A stretch of 64,000 nucleotides of DNA from Anisakis pegreffii (Eukaryota > Nematoda > Chromadorea > Rhabditida > Anisakidae): the NCBI GenBank assembly GCA_035041965.1, contig JAPYMA010000173.1, positions 62,001 through 126,000 on the forward strand, read 5' to 3'. The notes below the pieces were generated by a model, which was given only the letters and a program-made list of their open reading frames with translations, did not search any database and was not told the DNA's origin. The first letter of the stretch is position 1; each line of letters opens with the position of its first letter. A program made the position numbers and the translations under genes. Shown in pieces: positions 9,375 to 21,232 of this stretch.

Positions 9375-12300
9375 TCAGGTTGCCAATTCCATGTTAATAA
9401 AATGAATGAATGAAGCGAGAAAAACCTTTCGCCTTTCCAAAGCCGTTAGCCCATTGAGTGCCACCGTATAGACTTGGTTGCCATAGTATAAGTAGAGCAC
9501 ATTAGAATGAAAATCCACATGTTTCAAACGAGCTCCATCCATGTGTAAGTGCAACGATTTAATTTTGGTGAAATCCTTCACGTTCAGCGTGAATGCTCGA
9601 ATGCGATCACTGCAAATAAAACCATCTACATGCCAATGGATGTTGACAACAAAAGGGATTGCTGCCACTCTGAAATAATGCTAACCTCGACGTTTTGTAA
9701 GCTTTGAAATACACACCATTAACATTTGCGATCACAACAATCACCTCCTTGAAATGTTGTGACAATAAAAACGCTTTGCTCGTTTCTCCAAACGCTTTCG
9801 CAATTTCGCAATCTGCAAAACTACTCCGTTAGAACTTCGTATGAATCATCGCTCATTCATTTTTCAACAACTGTACGCTTCCAAATTCCAGCGATTTTTG
9901 CTTTGGGAGTGCGCAGTTCTTAACAAACTAGATGATCCATACAGATTTTTAGTACTCTACAGAAATACGATCTGATTGCAGCACTATTACTTATTCGTAT
10001 AATAGCTATATATATTTCAGTATATCTCGAAAACGTTGCAGATCCTTGATCGAGAATGTTGGGAATGAGAATGAAGGGAAAGGAGAATGTGCGAAAAAAT
10101 GGTATCGTTCCTCCGTGACTCCTATAATCCCGGTTAAAGTAGACTTCTCAACTTTATCATTGAATAGATTATGACTGAAATTCGCACCACTTTCCAAACG
10201 TAGCCGTTACATCGAAAGAAGCAATAGAGCAGTGATTCTCACGCTCTTGAGCACCTATACCTCATTCGATGGTACGGCTGGTGGTCATTACCCCCCCTCT
10301 TCCCCCTCCCTCCCTCCTCCTCCCACCTTCCGCTACAATAGCTGCAATCGAGGGAGGGAGTTGTTTCTGAATTAAAATGATTACTTTTCGCGTATAGACC
10401 GGCCAGGTTGTAGGCTTCATCCAAATAATCAAATTCGCCGTTCTGCGGAGCGATGAACAAAATGCCATTCCGAATACCCACCAAAACTGAATCTCTTATC
10501 CCCGATTCGTGCAATTTTTTCACACCACCATCAACAACCACTAGAAAAGGGGCACTTAATCATCAATATTGTGAAGGTTTACGGAGATCTGCACACTCAA
10601 CACGATGTTTTCGAACAGCATTTCTAACTTACAAGAAGACAAGAAGGATTTTTGCTCTAAAAATTGAAGCGATGAACATATTCCGATTGCAAGCATGATC
10701 CCTCTTAAGGATCACCTGGTTCGTGCTCATAGATTTAATCGATATTAGTGAAATCATCCAGAAGTTTGAGTGGAGTAGATCTTCAATGAAATATTCGATG
10801 AAAGGTCATGATTTTCCATTTATTTCGTTTTGGAGGTATCTATTTATACACTTATATCAGTCAAGTTGTTTTACGCGGAGGTGGTGCGCTCATTTCTGTA
10901 TTTCGATAGATGTCACGTAATCGTCGATTGTGTCGCCATAGCAAGTGTATATCCAAGTTTGGTATTCCTTTGGATGCTACACACAGATTTAGTTTTTCAA
11001 CTGTCTGAAAAGCGTATTGCCTGAAAATTAAACACTTTAATGAACCGAAACCGACAAAGACTGGAAATTTTCACGTTCAACTCATAGTTTTGTCAATTCA
11101 CTTTTGCCAGGAGAAGATTAACTATTGAAAATAATCCATGGAATATTCTTAATAATTGGAAAGAATTTTCTCGAAACGGTCATGAATCTCAATGAAACGA
11201 ACCATTCCTTGCCCAATTGTGGATTACTTTCACCAGGTGTGATAACTTCAGTTGATGTTAAATCGTTCCATAGACGTGACTCGTCAACATGTCGATAGGC
11301 TCTATTCATTTCAACAATTCGATATCGCATTTCGATATTGTGCAGTTTTAAACCCTTGAAATCAGATGCAATATACATACATGGCAAGAAATTTTGTTAA
11401 AAAAGTGCTTTCTGGATGCGATGTTCTCTGTTACGTGTTTAAAAAAGCATTTCAGTGCTTATTTATAGACGACAAAACAACCAGAGGCATACTGTAAAGG
11501 CACCACGAGAAAAAACATTATGATTATTTTCGTAGAGATACAAGCCAAAAACGGTGCATAGCCTAGGCCACAACCAATTCTCAGCATAAGTTTGAATCCA
11601 AGCTATTCATGGGCAAGATATCACTCGGGCCAACCATCCACGGACCAAATATAAATTACGCCAAAGATTTAGCCACGAGCGCTATCGTACAATATTCAGA
11701 GATCATTTTTTAAATCCCAACACGGGTCGCATGTGCGAACGAACTTCTAATCATCGGCAAATGTGGTTCAAAAAGTAACTGCAACCTTCAATTTGATGAG
11801 TCGAAGAGACGACCACAGTAAGAAACCACCATGCAGTCCCAGTTTGTCAGTATGTTTCACATAATACCGATTCAACTTTGTATCCGGAACCGAAAATAAC
11901 CGCTTCAGTTGTGTTGCTGGCATTGCAGTCCTTGCATCACCCTTCAGAAAGTATTCGCTCGTATACGGCACTCCTTCTGGATCCACTTCGGTCTCTTCTC
12001 GACGACGTTTTCGTATGACGCGATACAGAGCATGACTAATTTCGGTGTAAATTATCTGAAAAACTCAATGTTTGAGCATCACTTATGTAAACTGTTATTG
12101 TTTAATTCGATGTTTAGGTTCCAGTTTGTTTATGGGATATTAATTGGTATTATTGCGAAGATTGTTAACCAGAGCAGCAGTTAATTGTATCCTTCCTCAT
12201 AGTTTCAGCGAGATCACCTATTCATGCGGCTGGAAATGATAAACTCTGTTGCATATGTGATGTTGCGATTAGCCCTTTGCAAACAGCCAATGCTCCGAAC

Positions 12301-13039
12301 AATTAAGAAATACGTTCAAAACGCTTTCCATTCGTTCGGTTACTATCATGACACTCCGAACACAGCTCATAAGGAAGTTGTGGAGAGAAAAGCCACCAGC
12401 TCAGTCATTATCATCCATAACTGAATAGAATTAGCACCTCTATGGAGTGTTACGCTAATTTGTGAGAAGGACATCGTCGAATTCCCTCCACAGCCGATCG
12501 GCTTTGGAAAAAAACCACTAATTGCTTCGTATTATGGAAAATGAATCAAACAAAAACTTTTGAATCGTTATCGTATTTCATGAACGAGTCTAAAAAGTTG
12601 CCACATGAAACTAACTTCATACTGATAGTTTCGAACAACCCGTCCGTCAACGTAGTTTTGATATGGCGCCTGTGCGAGATACATGCGTAACAGGGAGTCG
12701 GGCGTCGAACTGAAGATTTACCTCGGAACGTTCGCCATTCGTTCAGTTACTATCGTTTTGTCCGAAAAAAATTTCACGGGAGGACTTCTAATTTCACGAA
12801 CAATCGAAGAAATATGTTTCTGAGGCAGCAACAGCTTTCATGAGCATCAAAATGTGCGATCAGAATGAATACGTTAGTTATGGTCTCCAAGTTCTTACGA
12901 ACCGCTTCGTTTATTGCGTTCAGAGATGACTTCGAATGGAAACATACTTCGTTTCAATGGCATCGTCACTACTAAAATTGAAAAGACGTCCACTGTTCGT
13001 CACACCATAAATGACATATTTTGAATCCACTTTCACATC
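9375..13039 (-). CDS. Multi-exon gene(s) of unknown function, beta-strand-rich product
   Basis: Well-bounded minus-strand exons are 12948-13039, 12623-12709, 11830-12055, 11228-11354, 10385-10540, 9686-9812 and 9375-9609. Phases agree for 13039 to 12709, 11354 to 10540 and 9812 to 9609; the other joins need small exons I could not place. Recurrent strands such as KYVIYGVTNSGRLFNF, DSVLVGIRNGILFIAPQ, EVIVVIANVNGVYFKAY and HSNVLYLYYGNQVYTVAL suggest a repeated beta-sheet or propeller fold. Exon 11830-12055 starts IIYTEISHALYRVIRKRRRE, which looks like a basic segment next to a membrane or linker. No signal peptide or catalytic motif is visible. The stop is at 9375. An alternative C-terminus is possible near 10165, so two adjacent genes cannot be excluded. 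Confidence 0.55.
12209..12424 (+). CDS. Possible last exon of a 7TM receptor-like gene
   Basis: After the acceptor ATAGTTTCAG, an open frame runs to TGA at 12422. It begins RDHLFMRLEMINSVAYVMLR and continues LCKQPMLRTIKKYV, then a hydrophilic tail. A hydrophobic run with N-S-V-A-Y followed by a basic amphipathic stretch is reminiscent of TM7 and helix 8 in rhodopsin-like receptors. No upstream transmembrane exons could be assigned, and the minus-strand gene overlaps the region, so this is weak. Confidence 0.25.
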   Translation, partial: RDHLFMRLEMINSVAYVMLRLALCKQPMLRTIKKYVQNAFHSFGYYHDTPNTAHKEVVERKATSSVIIIHN

Positions 13040-15126
13040 CTAAAATTTCCGCAGAACAATTACACACAGGCCAAAGATCACAAGTGAATCACCTTTCAGT
13101 TGAGCATTCACATTTCTTTCCTCCATGAAGAAAAAGCAGAAACTGCAAAATTGCACTTGGTCCTGTCCTCCTTTTAGATTTTCCCAGGAAATTCTAGTGA
13201 TCCGCAGTATGCTCTCAAGATATGCCTAGTTGTTGTACACATGACCGATGCGATTATGAATATGCTGATTGAACTTTGTATCTACCATCAAATTATTGAA
13301 TGTTTGATATAAATTGATTAACAATTACTAAATATTTCAATGAGCATTCTTCTTCGGATATATTCTTTGTAGGTGCGCAATTAGCGATTAAGAAAAAGAA
13401 AACTGTTAGTGTTGTTGTTGTTGTGATAATGCGTTCTTGGTCTGAAATCAAAAACTGCAATCAAAACGTTTTCATTGTTCTACCAATCAACCGAAATGTA
13501 ATCGCATTGCAGTGTAATAGACTTGTGGATAAGTAAATTAATCGGTTTGGAATGCGAAGTGAATGTGAATTGGAATGTTTTCATTAGATATCAGCAACGA
13601 AAACAATACATCAACCGCCATTCACTAGTTTCGATCGGATTTAATGAACCAATTAAAGCATGTTGAAGGGAGACGATGAACCGACTTGATCCGCTACCAA
13701 CCATCGAACACTTTTACTAGAGAATGTTGTGAAAGAATTCGTGCCGATTGCATTGTTCTCGTGGATTATGCAAAAAATTGAAAACCGTTATGCAAAATCA
13801 GTGAATATTCAAATAGTTTTCCGCTACAAAATCAATTTGAAACGGATCATTTATTGTTAGAGTTCTTCGGGTTTTCGAATTGCATGAAAATTTCAATTCA
13901 GTCATCGGAATCGAGCATATTTTGAATGTCCAGATCATAAAACAATTTTGCAATGTACTAGAAGAAGTTCAGTTCAGCTGATTCTGTAGAAATTATTTAC
14001 AGTCAAGCATTTCATATAAGTATATGACAGCAAGCAGTGTGTGAAACGGATCAATTCAAAGAGGTGAAAAAGCACCCGGGAAAGTAATCTTTGCTGTCGA
14101 TCTCAGATGATAATGGCATTACTTGTTGGACATGGGATAGCAAAGCAAAACGATGCTGCCGTTGTTGAGAGAGCGGATGTTGCACGTGATCCGCACGTTT
14201 TTTATTCGCTACTTTCAAATTTATGAATTGTTGCAAATTTACGCCAGTTCTTACTTTCTGCATCAGTTTTTTGAATAGTGAGAGGAATGTTAGTGATTGA
14301 AGGATTGTTTTCAACTGATAAAATTTATTGCAGATAATTAAGTTGAATGTAATTAATTGTAAGATGTTTATTAATAATTTGAAGTGATCTTGTTTACACT
14401 GCAAAACTTTTTGCGATTTGGACTTTGTTCAGTGTTGCCAATCACGTTTTCGGAAACGTTCGAAAGTGTCAACTAGTGATGGGTGGTGACGAAAACTTGC
14501 TCGGCTAGAAAAGTGTCATCAGAGATTCTCGCTTGCGAAACGGCGAATTTTTCATTCGGACACTACCACCGCTAGTCACGATGAGGCTGCTTGCCAGTTG
14601 GGTCGCGAAGAAGAGTTAGAGTCGGGGCCCCTCGTGCTGGAGTGTCCCCGACTTTCAGTGATTCTGGTCGAACCTCCGGGGCGAAACCAGCCACGGCGGC
14701 TCCAGAAGTTGGAGACCCAGTGGGAAGGTAACAGAGTCGGGGGCCTCGAAACCTTCCAAATATTTGATAATCTCGCGGTTTCGTGTGTCACCCCCTCCCC
14801 CTCCCGCCCAGCCTTAATGCATATTACGAGGTGATTAACCACTACTTTTTAAAATTTATATACTTTTATTGGTGTTATAATATTCATAAAATACAATAAA
14901 TTAGAACCACAACATGAAGTTGTTAATTTTGACCGAAGAGCAGCATTCAGTCGGAACATGAGAACGCTTGCCAGCAAAGATTCTGTTCGCATTGTTTAAA
15001 ATCACAAACATCACAGAAGCATTTCAACTGTCCAATGGGAATAGACATCATCAAATATAAATAACAAAAGTTTAATCAAGTCAATCATCTCTAAATACAG
15101 ATAATATGGTGGAAACCGATGTGTTT
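13040..15126. other. Intergenic region with repeats, possible further exons of the upstream gene
   Basis: A minus-strand segment at about 13095-13155 (FCFFFMEERNVNAQLK, bounded by TTTTGCAG and GTGATT) may be another exon of the 9.4-13 kb gene, but its phase does not match exon 13039. A short GTT microsatellite lies near 13408-13425. The GC-rich block at 14580-14830 is listed separately. Otherwise I see no exons. Confidence 0.4.
14476..14832. repeat. GC-rich insert in AT-rich DNA
   Basis: From about 14590 to 14820 the sequence switches abruptly to high GC with runs such as CGGGGCCCCTCGTG and CCCCCTCCCCCTCCCG, then returns to AT-rich DNA. Just upstream, TAGTGATGGGTGGTG (14476) and the near-inverse CACTACCACCGCTAG (about 14561) look like remnant inverted ends. 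It is probably an unclassified repeat. Open frames across it exist on both strands but only because of the GC bias. Confidence 0.45.
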
Positions 15127-16288
15127 TTATCCCATGTAACCGCCGCCACTCGAAATAATACCACCAGTGGGATAACCGCCGCCACTCGGGATCATACCAC
15201 CAGTGGGATAACCTCCTCCCCCCATCGGAAGCGAATAGCCACCACTGCTCGGCAATGCATAACCGCTACCACCACTCGGTGGCATCGCATATCTGCAATT
15301 GAATCGACATTCAATGTGCCCTTTTGATCTGCGCTAATGTGCAGATGCTGAATTTACATCTTTTAACCAACGCAAAACTCAGTGCTGAATCATCCTTCTG
15401 AATCTGAAACAACTAAAACAAGAAACAATAAGTAATAACGAGTGATAAGCAATGATCCGTCTGATTTCAAATCAGCAAGAAATAAGGTACGATACGCACA
15501 ATAATCTGAATCTCTGAGAAGACTAACTGAGTCAGTGCAATAGTTAATTGCATTATTTGCTTAGTTCAAAAGATTCTTTCATCCAATAGGACACAAAATC
15601 GTTGATGTATATTCGAATGATGTGCTCATTTCAAGTGATCTATTCGGCATCCAACTAATCCGAGGCACTTACCCGCCTGGGTATGAACTCCCACCGCAAC
15701 TCATCGATGAACAACTTCCTGAGGGAATTTGTGGTGCACCCATAGGACAACAACAGCAACAGCACATCGTTGGTGGCCGTGGTAGTTGAATTTTTGGTAG
15801 GCACATTTGAGGTTTACAGCAACATTGCGCCATTGCAGCACCAGTGCAACATCCCATCGAGCCACCTCCGAAACAACCTTCGCTCGTTGAGGCGAATGAA
15901 ATGATTCCGATTGCGCACAGCAATGAGAACCTCTGAAATACGAATTGAATATAATAATTAACTGCAATAATTTTCTGCTTCAATTTTTGAAGCCTTATAA
16001 AATGGCTTTTCAAAAAGACGATTTGAAGACTTCCAAAAAGCACTGAATTTGATATCTGAAATTCAACTAGTTCATCGAAAATGCTGAGAATTTGGTACGA
16101 AGACACTGTATTTTGGTTTAGAGAATCTAAGGTTCAGTGGAACATGGCATTCAAGCCCTGAAAATGCCTTCGGAATCATAATTTCAGTTTGGCGACGTTA
16201 ATTTTGAAATATCAAAATATGACAAACTGCATTGAAATGAGACATCAGAACGCAATCAGAAGGATGCGAAACTCCGAATGCTTACCAT
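15127..16288 (-). CDS. Family member A: small secreted Cys/Gly-rich protein (142 aa)
   Basis: There are three minus-strand exons: 16286-16288 (the ATG alone, followed by GTAAGC), 15673-15932 and 15127-15292, with intron phases 0 and 2. Exon 2 supplies the hydrophobic signal core (RFSLLCAIGIISFAS) and then a cysteine-rich part with CFGGGSMGCC, CCCKPQMC and a run of six consecutive Cys (MCCCCCCPMG). Exon 3 is Gly/Tyr/Ser/Pro-rich, with two copies of a GGGYPTGG(M/I)I unit, and stops at TAA 15127. A TATA box lies about 65 bp upstream. Exon number, phases and protein design are shared with the genes at 21.2, 24.5, 41.3 and 55.7 kb. Such peptides in nematodes are typically cuticle-associated or antimicrobial; that role is inferred. 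The start is fixed by the splice donor directly after the ATG. Confidence 0.8.
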
Positions 16289-16352
16289 AACGTTGGTTGT
16301 ATTCGAAGTGTTGAACGTTTGTTGTCGAATGAAACTTCAGAAGCTCAGAGCT

Positions 16353-16361
16353 CTTATATAT
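16353..16361 (-). promoter_or_regulatory. TATA box of family member A
   Basis: ATATATAAG on the minus strand, 65 bp upstream of the ATG at 16288, followed by GAGCTCTGAG. The position fits a core promoter with a very short 5' UTR. Confidence 0.6.
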
Positions 16362-18332
16362 CCTCTGTATCCACATTAATGGAGCATTTTTGGAGGAATT
16401 TTTTCATTAATTTTTTTCGTCTGAGCGTTAATAATCTTGAGAATAATCCAATCGAATCCATCGCAAATGTGTTCGCTCACAATGAGGACGATCAGGAATG
16501 ACAGTCATGCAAACGGATATTGCTGCCGTCACTTGACGCATCATACTCTTTTGTATGCGATTTGTACGCATGAGAATTTGACCAGCGACTATCCACTATC
16601 CATTGACTCATTTCTTTCAAATGTTTGACTCATCAGCGGGACGATTTTTTTCGATCACTTTTTCTCACAAAACATTCCTCACAAAGAGTTTTTTGAGTTC
16701 GCTTTCCAGAAACTTTTACGTGGAAAATTTCACTATCTTTGGTGAGTAGTGTAGTTGATTATATTTGGAATCAGAAAACCACATCGATTTGCAATAATTG
16801 CTTTTGGATGGAAATATCGATGCACTAATTTACGGTGCAGTTTCCCTGTACAAAGTGCAGTTGCGTAAAACTGCATCTAGGCTCATCAATTGTCTCACAG
16901 CTAGCTAAAAATAACTTCAGCTTAAAAAAATCTTTCAAACTTGAAAGCTCAGCAACATTGTTTTGCATTCAAGAACATCACTCATCATGCTACGCATATA
17001 AATCGTTGTACCGATTGAATATCGGTCAATGACATTTTCATTTGTTTGCTTACTTACTTATTCGTTTACTTATTTGTTTATCCATTTATTTATCTACTTT
17101 TCGACTTAATGTCTCAAATAACACGTAATTTACGTGAATGTAAGTGCAAACTCAGAATTTTTCCGGTAGTGAAAGGAACGCCAATGGGGTCTCGGATCAA
17201 AAACGGCTTAAGCGTTTTTGCTTTATATATAATGAGCTGATAATTAGATAATGGATGCAAGCCGGATCATAGCCTGGCTCAGGCTCACAACATTTATGAT
17301 ATTGGTACACCACTCGGCTTCCTCTGCGAATGTAATGAGTTGAAAAACTGAATATTGGAATGAATTTTTGTGCGTTTTTTTTTGCCTTACCTCTTCCTTC
17401 CTCTTTTCCCAACTCCCGCTTTCCCATTTTTTTGTCCTTCAGTCAAACCATTAGGATATATCAAAAATCTCAAAGTAATTAATAATTGCATCATTAGTCA
17501 GATTGCATCATGCATCATAATAAGGTATCAAAGTGCTTTCCTGTGAAGATGTATACCATAGATCAGAAATTGTTCTATTCTCCTCGTTTCAGCCATATTA
17601 CTGCAAGACATCAAAGTGTTTATTAACCAATATTAATTCCATGAGCCTTACAATGACAGTTGCTGTGATACTTATACATTCAATCAGTCACTCCAGAAAA
17701 ACAATCTTGTTATTACATTTTCATACACTTGCCTTACGAGCTGTTGAAACTGTTTCTGTGCTTCAGTAAAATGTTGAGGAAATTTTCAGTGAAAGCATAA
17801 TTCCTTAAGAATTTTGGAAAACATTCCATTAGGATAAGTGATGCTGTTCCTCATTGAATGTCACTTCAGATTATTGATTAATGGAACGGAGATAGTGTGT
17901 TTTTGAGAACACGATTCAGTAAGAAAATTATGATGACTTAACAAATAGCTTTGATATCGCAATGAAGTAATATGGTGAGTTGAGGCTGGATTTCGAATCT
18001 TAATAGTGTACATTGAACCGGTTTCGTTTGCTACACAATTTCTTCAGTTTCGATTCGTTCATAAAGTGGTGCTAAGATTTTGAATGGTTAAACCTGACGG
18101 GAAAACAAACTGAGGCCTCAGAAAGGAGACAATTTAGAAAGGTATGCGGATTTGACACATTCCTGTATTCGTTTTCACTTTCATAACAGCAATAATTCCC
18201 TTGCATGAATGATTCAACACAAAACATTCTACATTTAGTGGAATCTGGAGATAGCAGAGTCTGGTGACAGGTGGAGGATTTGTATTAGAAACGGAATGAT
18301 AGGATTTTGGAATGAATTTCGGTGCTTTCGCG
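16362..18332. other. Intergenic, no supported gene
   Basis: I see scattered open frames without good splice borders and a run of 4-bp-like T/A-rich repeats (TTACTTATT, TTGTTTATC) at 17045-17100. A TATATATA-like motif at about 17222 is followed at once by a 30-codon hydrophobic frame (ATG 17252), too close to be a convincing promoter-start pair. Confidence 0.4.
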
Positions 18333-18635
18333 TCACTGCTGTAAATCAGTTCTGAAATGATGCATGATGCCTGAAGTGTAAACTGGATTTATTATCGGTC
18401 GTTTGCAACCATAGTGAACCACTGCAGAGCAAAGTAAATAGTATTCACTTTGATCAATGTAGCGTTCAAAAGAACCGGATTTTGACTGAGCGTTAACGAT
18501 TAATTCGATTTGAGTTTTTTTTTTGATTGCGGAGTATTTGCTCGCATTGAATATCAGATCTTGATCGCGGGTCTTAATAGATAAACGAATGAATCGATTT
18601 TTGATTAAGAAACTATTATCGTTCTCAGATCGCAA
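18333..18635 (-). CDS. Candidate terminal exon, unknown product
   Basis: An open minus-strand frame of about 100 codons ends at TAA 18333. It has a protein-like composition: a Lys/Thr-rich first half, then GSFERYIDQSEYYLLCSAVV and a closing MHHFRTDLQQ. No ATG is supported at its 5' end, and upstream DNA contains A-rich sequence, so an upstream exon is likely but not located. No domain is recognised. Confidence 0.4.
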   Translation of the reverse strand: MRSENDNSFLIKNRFIRLSIKTRDQDLIFNASKYSAIKKKTQIELIVNAQSKSGSFERYIDQSEYYLLCSAVVHYGCKRPIINPVYTSGIMHHFRTDLQQ

Positions 18636-20052
18636 AATTTGGATTGCAAGAAAGTAAGATTATAGAGAGACTACAGGTTCTCAGAAAAAAAAAATTATTT
18701 CGATTTCACAGCAGCTGAAATTTGCTACAAGGGTTTTAGTGTTATATGTGATGTCATTCGATAGTAGTATTCATAAATGATCAGCAATTATAAATTTGAT
18801 AGATGCTACCTCGTTCCCAGTTCGCAATTGACAGTTGTTACAGCCAATAATAATGACCAATCATTAGTGAATGATTTTTCGCAGACACTTACATTAGTAT
18901 CACTCACGTAAGTTCATTGTTTTTCCTCAATAATCTGATCAAACAATGCAGTCCATACATCACTATTGTATATTGCAGAAACTTAGCAGATGCTCACAGC
19001 AAAATTTCAAAATATTGCAACTTTTCGAACGATACAAAAAACCGTTACCGTGCATCCAGAAATATTCCGATCTCCATGTTCTTACATACTGGAAAGCAGT
19101 GACATTAAATGAATTCATATATGTCAAAATCATATAAGAATTTCACTGAAATTAGGTTCAAAGGCATCAATAGTTGCATCACTATGGATTAGCCATGAGA
19201 AACATCAGTCCTATTATTAGGAGTTCACGCTAACCATCCAGTCGGCGTGAAACATTGAATACAAAAAATCTTGCTAGCGAGCAGTCAATTTGATAAGGAA
19301 AACAGATTCATTATCTGTGCAAAATAATCCAGCTATTCTGCTTCAAGTATGTACCTAGCCGGCAGTTCAATCTCTGTGGGTAACCTTCTCTGACTAAATT
19401 CGATCAAGACTACCAACACCTATCGTTTTCTTACGTTCAAAGCAGATATCGGTCATTGCAAATGGCGATTTGATGACTCATTCATGGAGATCAACTCCCG
19501 TGCTCTATTAGTTAATCTGTTACCCTCAGCACAATTCTGCATTCGTATGCAATTCACAATTCACATTTGCATATTTGCTAACAGACTAAATTCAGTCAGC
19601 TTTCATTCCCATGACAGCTGTGAAGACACCGAAGATATGTTCAGCGAAAAAGATCACTTAGTGAAAATAAGATGAGATTGGGTTATCTATATGATTGCAT
19701 TCGTTGTGACGTATAATAATCAATTATAGAACGATGCTCGCCTAACAACAATCAGCGAAACCGGTGTTGTTCACTCGCTTGCAATCATAAAAACACATAA
19801 TATCTTATCTGTTCAGTGAGAGAGATAGATCCAAGTCATTCAGCATTAATAACATCTCGTTGACAAAAAAGTGTTATTTGAAAACAATCGCACGAGTATA
19901 GATGACTGACTTGACGAACATGCGCTGATAATTGATAGTCAGTGATGTTTGGAATGTGAACAAGTTTGATCTGAATTAATACGGTTGATCAGAATGAAAC
20001 GAGAATCCAACACTTTCTACGAGAACAAAAAAAGCACTGCAGGTTATTTGAA
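18636..20052. other. Intergenic, nothing clear
   Basis: There are short open frames only (for example 19484-19675 on the plus strand, rich in Asn/Ser/Phe). No paired splice signals or recognisable domain. Confidence 0.4.
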
Positions 20053-20355
20053 TCAAATGAACAGGATTTTGTAAACTACACCAGAGCATATTGACTTCAT
20101 CTTTCGAATGAACAGTTGAGTGGTGTGTTGTGATGTGCATTTTGAATAACGACTGGGACAATAGTAAACTAACGTAAAGGAAGACAATAACAAAGTAAAC
20201 AGAAATAAACAAATGGATAACTGAATGAAATAATATGCAGAAAATACCGTAGGCCGTTTCGGCGCTAGAACACCATCTTCAACTACCATATTGTTTGAGC
20301 AAGGATATTCGTTATACAATAATACGTTCATGCCCAAGAAAAGATAGCAAAGCAA
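20053..20355 (-). CDS. Candidate small membrane protein
   Basis: A continuous minus-strand frame of 100 codons. Its N-terminal half reads NEYPCSNNMVVEDGVLAPKR. It is followed by a strongly hydrophobic span (LSICLFLFTLLLSSFTLVYY) and a Cys/Lys-containing tail (KMKSICSGVVYKILF). One transmembrane helix is clear if it is translated. A 27-bp GT...AG stretch inside the frame is too short to be an intron. No similarity is recognised, and I see no promoter. Confidence 0.35.
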   Translation of the reverse strand: MLCYLFLGMNVLLYNEYPCSNNMVVEDGVLAPKRPTVFSAYYFIQLSICLFLFTLLLSSFTLVYYCPSRYSKCTSQHTTQLFIRKMKSICSGVVYKILFI

Positions 20356-20945
20356 ATGTTGATGAGCCCAATATTCACCTATTTTTTTATCAGCTACTTA
20401 ATTAGAGCGAGACTTCATTATTATTCGGCACATCCACAATTGCATATTCTCATTGAAACGAAATCATAAGCATTGTGGTTTTGAGTCTCATTTTGTGTGC
20501 ATTGCAAACCTTCTGAAGCAGATAACTGATAGTCTAAACATGGGTAATATGCTGAAAGTTTCTCCACTTCTCTTTGATAAGGCATGAATGGGATCTAACA
20601 AATAAAACTGTTATTTTACATGTAAAGTCATTAGAGTTATATCTGAGTTTGCGGCTTCGATTCGGCAACAGAAATTTGAGTCAGAGCTTGCTCAGCTCTT
20701 CCATGAATAAGTACCTATTTTCTGTTAGGAGGATATCAGATTCAGCTAAATTTCAATTGAGGACTAGCAATAAGTGCTAAGTTAATGGGAAAGTGTGATT
20801 GATCTGTTTGATTCGATTTGATTTCGCCAGTTTTCTTAAAATGTTCCTCATGGGCACTTAACCGATAACGACAATTAGATAATGATACACTGATGCTCAG
20901 GTAAAGATAACAAAGGAAGTGTTGATGACCCCAATTAAACCTATT
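20332..20945. repeat. Tandem duplication traces
   Basis: The segment at about 20332-20385 (GCCCAAGAAAAGATAGCAAA...) recurs with roughly 20 percent divergence at about 20893-20945 (GCTCAGGTAAAGATAACAAA...), in the same orientation about 560 bp apart. The two look like the ends of an old local duplication. Confidence 0.45.
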
Positions 20946-21144
20946 ATGTCTGCTTCCTACTGCATTGAGATGAAAAACGACGAACGGTTATGATAAAGAA
21001 CCCGATTAATGTTGTTATATGGATATGCATACAACACAACAACGTCAACATTTTATGTTCTCAGATACATCCGAATGACACTGTATGAATACGATAGATC
21101 TAATTTGCAAGTCCTGTTTTGTGACTTATCAAATCCGGGTTATC

Positions 21145-21154
21145 TATATAAAAG
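21145..21154 (+). promoter_or_regulatory. TATA box of family member B
   Basis: TATATAAAAG, 79 bp before the ATG at 21233. It is the best match to a canonical TATA box in this part of the window and is positioned as in the other family members. Confidence 0.65.
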
Positions 21155-21232
21155 GATGTTTTTAATGCATTCGCACAGTTTGAATCACCTTATCTGGGAA
21201 AGCAGATCGTGTGTGCACGTCCTTAACTCAAA

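Noticed and set aside
10262..10468. Minus frames rich in Gly/Arg/Glu near 10.3 kb
   Set aside because: Produced by a pyrimidine-rich low-complexity tract (CCCCCTCCCTCCC); the real exon ends at 10385.
14576..14842. Overlapping open frames on both strands at 14.6-14.8 kb
   Set aside because: The block is GC-rich repeat-like DNA where stops are rare by composition; no splice or start context.
17252..17344. Short hydrophobic ORF after a TATATATA motif
   Set aside because: The ATG would lie at or before the expected transcription start, and there is no splice donor matching the secreted family.
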